Assembly: GCA_016763665.1 (NCBI GenBank)
Contig: JAESTI010000104.1
Location: 1-5,143, forward strand
Source of the DNA: Bacteroidia bacterium
GTDB taxonomy: Bacteria; Bacteroidota; Bacteroidia; Flavobacteriales; NORP286
Reading direction: 5' to 3'
DNA length: 5,143 nt
Made by a program: the position numbers and the translations under genes. The notes under the pieces are model-generated. The model did not search any database and was not told where the DNA came from. It saw only the letters and a program-made list of their open reading frames with translations. Shown one piece after another: positions 1 to 5,143 of the stretch (positions are counted from its first letter, which is position 1; every line of letters begins with the position of its first letter).

Positions 1-606
1 AAGGAGCTTGAATCGCAATTGGATGTTGAGAATAAGAACATATTAAAGGATTGGAAGAACACAGTTCACAAGTACAAAGAGAAGGTATTTAAGTTCAAAG
101 TTCGTGATAAAGAGATAAGCATTGATACCTATACAGAGTCTTTATCCCATACCCATATACCGAAAGTATCACTTCCAAAATATAAGGCTTGGGGCGACAT
201 TTTAAAATGGAATTTATTGGAGAATGTTCCCGGGAAGTTTCCTTATACTGCAGGAGTTTTCCCATTCAAGAGAGAAGGTGAAGATCCTACAAGAATGTTT
301 GCCGGAGAGGGTGGACCGGAAAGAACAAACAGGCGTTTTCATTATGTAAGTATAGACATGCCTGCAAAGAGGCTTTCAACTGCATTTGATTCAGTGACGC
401 TTTACGGGGAAGACCCTGACCATCGTCCTGATATTTATGGTGAAATTGGGAACGCAGGAGTATCAATTTGTTGTTTGGATGATGCCAAGAAGCTGTATTC
501 AGGTTTTAACCTTTCTGACCCAAAAACTTCGGTTTCAATGACCATTAATGGTCCGGCATCAATTCTTACAGGATTTTTCATGAATACTGCTATTGATCAA
601 CAATGA
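1..606 (+). CDS. icmF: Fused isobutyryl-CoA mutase IcmF, upstream fragment (5' truncated, ends at in-frame TGA)
   Basis: This is the front part of the mutase domain of a fused isobutyryl-CoA mutase, the cytoplasmic adenosylcobalamin enzyme that interconverts isobutyryl-CoA and n-butyryl-CoA. The family order is B12-binding domain, MeaI-like G-protein chaperone, then mutase barrel; the first two domains lie beyond the left edge. The frame is open from base 1, so this is a continuation and the TTG at 19 is not a real start. Visible landmarks are the linker (codons about 1-35), [73 protein letters not shown] and the [10 protein letters not shown] helix just before the TGA. The Phe of MFAGEGG (298-300) aligns with the residue that is Tyr89 in methylmalonyl-CoA mutase; Phe is the isobutyryl-CoA type. 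The protein does not end here in relatives: the same frame resumes directly after the stop. Family identity is very secure; whether the gene is functional is open. Confidence 0.9.
   Translation, partial: KELESQLDVENKNILKDWKNTVHKYKEKVFKFKVRDKEISIDTYTESLSHTHIPKVSLPKYKAWGDILKWNLLENVPGKFPYTAGVFPFKREGEDPTRMFAGEGGPERTNRRFHYVSIDMPAKRLSTAFDSVTLYGEDPDHRPDIYGEIGNAGVSICCLDDAKKLYSGFNLSDPKTSVSMTINGPASILTGFFMNTAIDQQ
604..606 (+). other. icmF: In-frame TGA interrupting icmF
   Basis: The codons around it read Asp-Gln-Gln-TGA-Glu-Leu-Tyr-Ile, and coding continues in the same frame for 437 more codons with full family conservation. From memory, several Bacteroidota relatives have Cys here (DQQCE) and the Cupriavidus enzyme has Ile, so one base change from TGC or TGT would explain it. 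No other in-frame TGA occurs in the four coding regions, and Trp is TGG throughout, which argues against a recoded genome. Possible causes are a fresh nonsense mutation, a sequencing error, or readthrough. Confidence 0.85.
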
Positions 607-630
607 GAGCTTTATATTCAGCAAAATAGA

Positions 631-1920
631 TTGGAAAGCAAGGTCAAAAAGAAAATTGCCAAGTATTTTAAAGGTAAGGGAACCAACCAACCCGAATATC
701 AAGGTAAACTTCCGAAAGGAAATGATGGTTTAGGATTGATGTTATTGGGCTTAACGGGAGATAAGGTTTTACCTCAGGAAATTTATGAAAAGATCAAAAA
801 GGAAACATTAACTAAGGTAAGAGGGACGGTTCAGGCAGATATACTGAAAGAAGACCAGGCACAAAACACTTGTATTTTCTCTACCGAATTCGCGTTAAAA
901 TTGATGGGGGATGTTCAAGAATATTTTATTAAGAACAAGGTTAGGAATTTCTATTCTGTATCCATTTCAGGCTATCATATTGCTGAGGCAGGAGCGAACC
1001 CTATTTCACAATTAGCATTTACATTGTCTAATGGTTTTACTTATGTAGAATATTACCTTTCTCGAGGAATGGACATCAATAAGTTTGCACCAAACCTATC
1101 TTTCTTCTTCTCAAATGGTGTTGATCCGGAATATGCAGTAATTGGACGCGTAGCAAGAAGAATTTGGTCTAAAGCATTAAAACATAAATATGGTGCAGAT
1201 GCACGCTCTCAAATGTTGAAATATCATATCCAGACTTCCGGTCGCTCGTTACACGCTCAGGAAATTGATTTTAATGATATAAGAACAACGCTTCAGGCAC
1301 TATATGCTATTTATGACAATTGTAATTCATTACATACAAACGCCTATGATGAAGCTATAACAACTCCGACAGAGGACTCTGTAAGAAGGGCCATGGCCAT
1401 TCAATTGATAATTAACCGTGAGCTTGGATTAGCACAAAATCAAAATCCACTTCAGGGAGCATTTATTATTGAGGAATTAACAGATTTGGTAGAAGAAGCC
1501 ATTTTGACGGAATTCGATAGAATTACAGAAAGGGGGGGCGTCTTGGGTGCTATGGAAACCATGTATCAGAGAGGAAAAATACAGGAAGAAAGCCTTTATT
1601 ATGAAACACTCAAACATAGTGGTGAATTTCCAATAATTGGTGTCAATACATTTTTGAGTTCGAAAGGTTCTCCTACAATTATTCCGAAAGAAGTGATTCG
1701 ATCCACTAAGACAGAAATGGAATATCAGATAAAGATGTTGAGGGATCTTCAAAAACGAAATAAGAATGAATCAAAAGAATGGTTGGATAAAACTCAAAAA
1801 ACCGCGGTAGCCAATAAAAATATTTTTGAAACATTGATGGAGGCTACTAAATACTGTTCTTTAGGTCAAATTACCAATGCATTGTTTGATGTTGGCGGAC
1901 AGTATAGAAGGAATATGTAG
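631..1920 (+). CDS. icmF: Fused isobutyryl-CoA mutase IcmF, downstream fragment (same frame, after the TGA)
   Basis: This is the remainder of the IcmF mutase domain, in the same frame as the fragment ending at 606. Conserved blocks run in order: [135 protein letters not shown], and the family C-terminus VGGQYRRNM before TAG. The Gln of AQNTCIF (862-864) stands where methylmalonyl-CoA mutase has the carboxylate-binding Arg207, and His at 976-978 in SGYH matches catalytic His244. The start is uncertain. The TTG at 631 is the first start-like codon after the stop and the first ATG is at 739; neither has a clear ribosome site. A separately translated half barrel is not known for this family, so the piece probably works only if the TGA is read through or is an error. 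No second lesion is seen. Confidence 0.85.
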   Translation: MESKVKKKIAKYFKGKGTNQPEYQGKLPKGNDGLGLMLLGLTGDKVLPQEIYEKIKKETLTKVRGTVQADILKEDQAQNTCIFSTEFALKLMGDVQEYFIKNKVRNFYSVSISGYHIAEAGANPISQLAFTLSNGFTYVEYYLSRGMDINKFAPNLSFFFSNGVDPEYAVIGRVARRIWSKALKHKYGADARSQMLKYHIQTSGRSLHAQEIDFNDIRTTLQALYAIYDNCNSLHTNAYDEAITTPTEDSVRRAMAIQLIINRELGLAQNQNPLQGAFIIEELTDLVEEAILTEFDRITERGGVLGAMETMYQRGKIQEESLYYETLKHSGEFPIIGVNTFLSSKGSPTIIPKEVIRSTKTEMEYQIKMLRDLQKRNKNESKEWLDKTQKTAVANKNIFETLMEATKYCSLGQITNALFDVGGQYRRNM

Positions 1921-1945
1921 TAAGTATTTCATGATAAAATTGTAT

Positions 1946-1975
1946 AAGGGTATGAGATTTCATATCCTTTTTTTT
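1946..1975 (+). terminator. Intrinsic terminator of icmF
   Basis: A 10-bp stem is formed by AAGGGTATGA (1946-1955) and TCATATCCTT (1960-1969), with one G-T wobble and a GATT tetraloop. A run of eight T residues (1968-1975) follows directly. It starts 25 bases after the icmF TAG. It separates icmF from the exported-protein gene and supports a start for that gene downstream of the hairpin. Confidence 0.85.
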
Positions 1976-2014
1976 ATATTTAATTTTTTCCAAATTTTAG
2001 ATAACAAATATTAC

Positions 2015-3325
2015 ATGAGATCTTATCTTTTCTTATTTCTTTTCATAAGTACAGCATCTCTTTCACAAGTAAGATTTCAAAAGACAATTGAAAGGCAAAA
2101 GACAGAGTCTCAAAAACATTATACGGATTGGGCAAAGTGTATCTCGCAAACAGAAGATAACGGATATCTTGTGTTATGTACTTTTGGTTTGTTAAAGCTT
2201 GATAGCATTGCAAATCTGCAGTGGATAAAGAACTATAAGGGAAGCTTTATAAAAAAGACTCCTGAAAAAAAATATCTTCTTGCAGGCAACACATTGGGTT
2301 TTGATTATTTCAACATGGCTTTACTTAAAGAAGATGGTCGGGCTATATGGAAAAATGAATATGTGGCTTCTTCAAGTAGAATAAAGATAGTTTCATTAAA
2401 AGTTACTGAAGATAATCACTATTTAGTTGCAGGTTGGTTGGGAGGTTATATGTTCCTATTTAAAGCAAATGTTGAGGGGTATATTGCGTGGACCAAAGTG
2501 CTTAATATTAGAATTGGGGATATAGAAAGTAAGAATGAATTGCAAATTGACGAAGCTGCTGATGGAAGTTTCTTTATTGCCGGAAAAGCGTTTTCTATTC
2601 GAGGATTTACAGGCAGAAATTTAGGTTATGTAATCAATATTGGGAAATATGGATGGATGAACTGGTTGAAGATTTATGAATTCGAAACTGAAACAGGAAA
2701 AAGAGAGAGTTTATCTTTAGAGTTTATAACAGCCACCCCTGACGGTGGTTTCGTTGGTACAAAAGGCATAACATTATATAAATTTAATAGTAAAGGCGAA
2801 AGCGAGTGGGTAAGACATGCTAAATTTGTTCCTCACACAAGACAAATAAAGAAGTTTGATCTAATCGAGACTGTTAATGGTGGCATTGCTGCAATGAGCA
2901 GAACCCAGGAATATTACAGTGATATTTATATGGTGAAACTAGATAATAAGGGTAATATCTATTGGGCACGTACTTTTGGAGGTGGGGGTATTGAATATGG
3001 AAATTTTCTTTTAGAGACCAATGATAAAGGTTTTGTAATTGCTGGTATCACAAAAGTTGGGGATAAGCATTCGGATATAGATGTATCAAGTATTTATCTT
3101 AGTAAAACTGATGAAAATGGAAATGCAGGGTGCACGCAAACGGTTATGAAGCGTTTTGCTTATAAAGATGCTGATTACAAAGTAATAAGCAGAGAGTTTC
3201 CCAGATCATTTATTATAAATTTGGAATTAAATCAATATAGCATTATTGACAGGCAAAAAAAAGATCCGACATTTGGCAAACGCAAAGAAGTCGATCTCAA
3301 AATTGTTGATCTTTGTGGAAAGTAA
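2015..3325 (+). CDS. Exported seven-repeat beta-propeller-like protein, function unknown
   Basis: The protein has 436 residues. I chose the ATG at 2015 because it gives a compact signal peptide (MRSYLFLFLFISTASLSQ, residues 1-18) and lies after the icmF terminator; in-frame ATGs at 1931 and 1952 would place the terminator inside the gene. The mature part holds about seven degenerate repeats of 35-50 residues starting near residues 44, 82, 129, 178, 238, 284 and 333. Each has a D/N-G-G/Y/F-hydrophobic strand (TEDNGYLVL, ADGSFFIAG, TPDGGFVGT, NDKGFVIAG), then a strand like IYMVKLDNKGNIYW. This pattern is common in exported Bacteroidota proteins, and seven copies suit a seven-bladed propeller. 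The tail (374-436) shows no recognisable type IX sorting domain, lipobox or membrane anchor. The TAA at 3323-3325 lies inside a palindromic repeat, so the original C-terminus may have been altered. No enzymatic motif is visible and no function is proposed; a binding or scaffold role is a guess. Confidence 0.8.
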   Translation: MRSYLFLFLFISTASLSQVRFQKTIERQKTESQKHYTDWAKCISQTEDNGYLVLCTFGLLKLDSIANLQWIKNYKGSFIKKTPEKKYLLAGNTLGFDYFNMALLKEDGRAIWKNEYVASSSRIKIVSLKVTEDNHYLVAGWLGGYMFLFKANVEGYIAWTKVLNIRIGDIESKNELQIDEAADGSFFIAGKAFSIRGFTGRNLGYVINIGKYGWMNWLKIYEFETETGKRESLSLEFITATPDGGFVGTKGITLYKFNSKGESEWVRHAKFVPHTRQIKKFDLIETVNGGIAAMSRTQEYYSDIYMVKLDNKGNIYWARTFGGGGIEYGNFLLETNDKGFVIAGITKVGDKHSDIDVSSIYLSKTDENGNAGCTQTVMKRFAYKDADYKVISREFPRSFIINLELNQYSIIDRQKKDPTFGKRKEVDLKIVDLCGK

Positions 3326-3349
3326 GGACGTATTGCAATACGTCCTTAC
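3322..3349. repeat. REP-type palindrome 1 (perfect, 28 bp)
   Basis: The left arm GTAAGGACGTATTG is followed directly by its exact reverse complement CAATACGTCCTTAC. The element contains the TAA stop codon of the upstream exported-protein gene (3323-3325) and lies 22 bases before the transposase start. Its core is identical to palindrome 3. In single-stranded DNA or RNA it would form a strong hairpin around TTGCAA. No T run follows, so it does not look like a standard intrinsic terminator. Confidence 0.93.
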
Positions 3350-3371
3350 CATACGCAATATTGATTAAAAA

Positions 3372-3905
3372 ATGAAAAGAAATAGAAAGTCAATAAGACT
3401 AAGAGGATACAATTATGCCAGTGATGGAGCGTATTTCATTACGATCTGTACAAAAGATAGAGAGCATTTCTTTGGTCATATTGTTAATGGAGAACATCTT
3501 CTAAATGAGATAGGCAAAATTGTATCATTGGAATGGGAAAATACCGTCAACATAAGAAAAGACGTTACTTTGGGTGAATTTGTTATAATGCCAAATCATT
3601 TTCATGGGATAGTTAACATTGGTAATCCTGAATTACCTATGGATAATAAAGTATATCACCGATTAGTAATAGAAGATTTTACTACCGAATTCAAGTCTCC
3701 ATCCAAAACTTTGGGTGCAATAATAAGAGGTTTTAAAGGAGCCTTGACAAAAAGAATTAAGATCTTAGGTTTTGAGAATTTTGCATGGCACCGAAATTAT
3801 TATGAGCGAATTATTAGAAATCAACAAGAGTTAATTAATATTGAAAATTATATAAAGAACAATCCATTAAAATGGAACGAAGATGAATATTTTAAATTAC
3901 CGTAA
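3372..3905 (+). CDS. REP-associated tyrosine transposase (RAYT, Y1/HUH family)
   Basis: This 177-residue single-domain protein has the RAYT layout. The N-terminal block RGYNYASDGAYFITICTKDR (11-30) is typical. The metal-binding HUH motif is in MPNHFHGIV, with His76 and His78. The SKTLGAIIRGFKGALTKRI helix spans 111-129, and the C-terminal block NYYERIIRN...ELINIENYIKNNPLKW holds the nucleophile, probably Tyr143 or Tyr144. The family nicks single-stranded DNA through a 5'-phosphotyrosine link at hairpins, and the palindromes on both sides are the natural substrate candidates. Length and motifs look complete, so it is probably intact. The ATG at 3372 follows an A-rich stretch and no Shine-Dalgarno is seen. 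The TAA (3903-3905) lies in the arm of palindrome 2, and the last 23 bases overlap the longest possible form of the amidohydrolase gene in another frame. Confidence 0.92.
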   Translation: MKRNRKSIRLRGYNYASDGAYFITICTKDREHFFGHIVNGEHLLNEIGKIVSLEWENTVNIRKDVTLGEFVIMPNHFHGIVNIGNPELPMDNKVYHRLVIEDFTTEFKSPSKTLGAIIRGFKGALTKRIKILGFENFAWHRNYYERIIRNQQELINIENYIKNNPLKWNEDEYFKLP

Positions 3906-5143
3906 AGACATATTGCAATACGTCTTTAAAACAGCATCGTCAGCAGTAAGGACGTATTGCAATACGTCCTTACTAAGAAGTGCTTTTGGCTTACTCCTTG
4001 TTCTATGCTGTGCCACCCTTTTCGCTCAAGACCAAACCCTTATCCATTGTGGAAAATTAATCGATGGTTATTCTGATGAAGTGCAAACAAGAATGACGAT
4101 CATTATAAAAGGGAATAAGATACTTAGAGTTGAAGAAGGTTATGTTGTTGCAAAAGGCAATGTGAAAATTATTGACCTGAAAGATAAAACTGTACTTCCA
4201 GGATTAATGGATATGCATGTTCATCTTGAAGGAGAAATGACCAAAAAATCTTATTCCGAAAGATTTACAGATAATCCTTCAGACATTGCTTTTAAAGCAA
4301 CTGTTTTTGCAGAAAGAACTTTAATGGCTGGGTTTACTACTGTCAGAGATCTTGGAGGTTCAGGTGTCAATATTTCATTAAGAAATGCCATAAACAAGGG
4401 TTTGATAAAAGGCCCCAGGGTATATACTGCAGGTAAATCAATTGCAATTACCGGTGGACATGCCGATCCCACCAATGGTTGGCGTTGGGATTTAATGGGA
4501 GATCCCGGACCTGATAATGGTGTTGCAAATGGAGTTGATGAATGTAGGAAAGCAGTTCGTGCACAAGTAAAAAAAGGTTCTGACTTAATTAAGATCACAG
4601 CTACTGGTGGTGTATTAAGTGTAGCCAAAGATGGATTTAGACCGCAATTCACAGAAGATGAAATAATGGCCATAGTTGAAACTGCCGATGATTTCGGAAT
4701 TCATGTAGCAGCGCATTGTCACGGAGCTGAGGGGATGAAAAGGGCAATTAGGGCCGGTGTAAAAACAATTGAGCATGGTACTTTAATGGATGCTGAAGTA
4801 ATGAAACTTATGAAACAATATGGAACATATTATGTACCAACTATCACAGCAGGGAAGGCAGTTGCAGACTCGGCCAAAATTCCTAATTACTATCCTGATG
4901 TGGTTACTCCCAAAGCCGAATTTATAGGGCCTAAAATTCAGGAAACATTTGGTAAAGCCTACAAGGCTGGAGTCAAAATTGCTTTTGGTACAGATGCAGG
5001 AGTGTTTAAACATGGATTGAATTGGTTGGAGTTTAAATTTATGATGGAAGCAGGGATGCCAGCTATGGAAGCCATTAAATCCGCTACAATGGTTGCTGCA
5101 GAAGTATTAGGTATTGAACATGAGCTAGGTTCTATTGAAGAAG
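3883..5143 (+). CDS. Exported metal-dependent amidohydrolase (imidazolonepropionase/prolidase-like), 3' truncated
   Basis: The frame is open to the right edge (420 codons); by family length only some tens of residues are missing. It belongs to the amidohydrolase superfamily, in the binuclear subgroup with a carboxylated lysine that includes secreted Xaa-Pro and related dipeptidases. Metal ligands, numbered from the ATG at 3883, are all present: His112 and His114 in PGLMDMHVHL, Lys237 in LIKITATGGVLS, the HCH pair at 278-280 in HVAAHCHGAEG, His298 in IEHGT, and Asp371 in FGTDAG. ITGGHADPTNG is also typical. A signal peptide core (LRSAFGLLLVLCCATLFA) ends near Ala48, so the enzyme is probably periplasmic; the substrate cannot be named. 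The start is the weak point. The only in-frame ATG before the signal core is at 3883, inside the transposase gene, which gives an extra 30-residue leader encoded by palindromes 2 and 3. TTG at 3913 is an alternative, and the next ATG (4093) would delete the signal peptide and first strands. Confidence 0.85.
   Translation, partial: MNILNYRKDILQYVFKTASSAVRTYCNTSLLRSAFGLLLVLCCATLFAQDQTLIHCGKLIDGYSDEVQTRMTIIIKGNKILRVEEGYVVAKGNVKIIDLKDKTVLPGLMDMHVHLEGEMTKKSYSERFTDNPSDIAFKATVFAERTLMAGFTTVRDLGGSGVNISLRNAINKGLIKGPRVYTAGKSIAITGGHADPTNGWRWDLMGDPGPDNGVANGVDECRKAVRAQVKKGSDLIKITATGGVLSVAKDGFRPQFTEDEIMAIVETADDFGIHVAAHCHGAEGMKRAIRAGVKTIEHGTLMDAEVMKLMKQYGTYYVPTITAGKAVADSAKIPNYYPDVVTPKAEFIGPKIQETFGKAYKAGVKIAFGTDAGVFKHGLNWLEFKFMMEAGMPAMEAIKSATMVAAEVLGIEHELGSIEE
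3903..3928. repeat. REP-type palindrome 2 (diverged, 26 bp, one mismatch)
   Basis: The arms TAAAGACATATTG and CAATACGTCTTTA pair except for A3910 against C3921. Compared with palindrome 1 it has G to A at 3906 matched by C to T at 3925, a compensated pair that keeps the stem, plus an uncompensated G to A at 3910. Its first three bases are the transposase stop codon. It also lies in the open frame of the amidohydrolase, where it encodes part of RKDILQYVFK. Confidence 0.88.
3945..3974. repeat. REP-type palindrome 3 (perfect, 30 bp)
   Basis: The core 3946-3973 is identical to palindrome 1 and the symmetry extends by one base on each side (A3945 with T3974). It is separated from palindrome 2 by 16 bases. 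It lies immediately before the hydrophobic signal-peptide segment of the amidohydrolase, and in that frame reads VRTYCNTSL without a stop. Confidence 0.93.

Larger units (their letters stand above)
3322..3974 (+). mobile_element. REP/RAYT unit: transposase gene bracketed by three palindromes
   Basis: One palindrome (3322-3349) precedes and two (3903-3928 and 3945-3974) follow a REP-associated tyrosine transposase gene. RAYTs are single-copy, usually domesticated relatives of IS200/IS605 transposases that are thought to spread short palindromes found near their own gene. The layout fits this directly. No target-site duplication is expected for the family and none was identified. The outer limits are set by the palindromes and are an inference. 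Confidence 0.75.

Noticed and set aside
603..629. ATGA stop-start overlap reinitiating the second icmF half
   Set aside because: The ATG at 603 is in another frame and reaches a stop at 627-629 after eight codons, so it cannot feed the downstream mutase frame.
604..640. Selenocysteine insertion at the icmF TGA
   Set aside because: Downstream, only a 5-bp stem (GCTTT at 609-613 with AAAGC at 635-639) around a 21-base loop can be drawn. It lacks the compact stem with a G-rich apical loop expected of a bacterial SECIS element, and no mutase of this family is a known selenoprotein.
1477..1752. Minus-strand open frame of 91 codons
   Set aside because: It lies wholly inside the conserved icmF coding sequence on the opposite strand and shows no recognisable domain; it is a shadow.
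1..1920. Genome-wide TGA reassignment (Trp or Gly code)
   Set aside because: Only one in-frame TGA is present in all coding regions of the window, Trp is TGG throughout, and the aligned residue is not Trp or Gly as far as I recall.
1877..2014. Upstream in-frame starts for the exported protein (1877, 1931, 1952)
   Set aside because: They would overlap icmF or run through its terminator hairpin, and would bury the clean signal peptide that begins at 2015.
3322..3349. Palindrome 1 as an ordinary rho-independent terminator
   Set aside because: It forms a strong stem, but no T run follows and near-identical copies occur at 3903 and 3945, so it is better explained as a REP-type repeat. Some effect on transcript ends remains possible.
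3322..3974. CRISPR-like array
   Set aside because: There are only three copies, spacing is irregular (one gene, then 16 bases), the repeats are fully palindromic, and no cas genes are present.
4251..4673. Minus-strand open frame of 140 codons
   Set aside because: It is antisense to the amidohydrolase, whose metal-site motifs prove the + strand is coding; its translation is low-complexity Pro/Ser-rich text with no family signature.
4783..5013. Minus-strand open frame of 76 codons
   Set aside because: It is antisense to the conserved C-terminal half of the amidohydrolase and has no independent support.

Overview
The window is AT-rich bacterial DNA, most likely from the phylum Bacteroidota. 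Supporting points: the fused isobutyryl-CoA mutase has a Bacteroidota-like sequence; there are two exported proteins with short signal peptides, one carrying the DGGF/DKGFVIAG-type repeats common in that phylum; and no clear Shine-Dalgarno sequences precede the starts. The lineage is inferred from remembered families, not from a search. All genes read on the + strand.

Region 1 (1-1975): the 3' two thirds of icmF, a fused adenosylcobalamin-dependent isobutyryl-CoA mutase that enters from the left edge. The reading frame is open from base 1 but is cut by a single in-frame TGA at 604-606. It then continues in the same frame, fully conserved, to a TAG at 1918-1920. A good intrinsic terminator follows at 1946-1975.

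Region 2 (2015-3325): a separate transcription unit encoding an exported protein of 436 residues with about seven degenerate repeats, probably a beta-propeller. Its stop codon lies inside a 28-bp perfect palindrome.

Region 3 (3322-3974): a REP/RAYT unit. A single-domain HUH (Y1) transposase of the REP-associated type is bracketed by one palindrome on the left and two on the right. The outer two share an identical 28-bp core. The one touching the transposase stop codon has diverged, with one compensated base pair.

Region 4 (3883-5143, running off the right edge): an exported metal-dependent amidohydrolase of the imidazolonepropionase/prolidase-like type, with all expected metal ligands. Its only in-frame ATG upstream of the signal peptide lies inside the end of the transposase gene. 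As written, its N-terminus is therefore encoded by the two right-hand palindromes.

The genes do not form an evident pathway: branched-chain acyl-CoA metabolism, an exported propeller and an exported hydrolase sit side by side. What links them is the REP/RAYT unit, which has reshaped or abuts the 3' end of one gene and the 5' end of the next. The points most worth a second look are the lone TGA in icmF and the palindrome-encoded N-terminus of the amidohydrolase.
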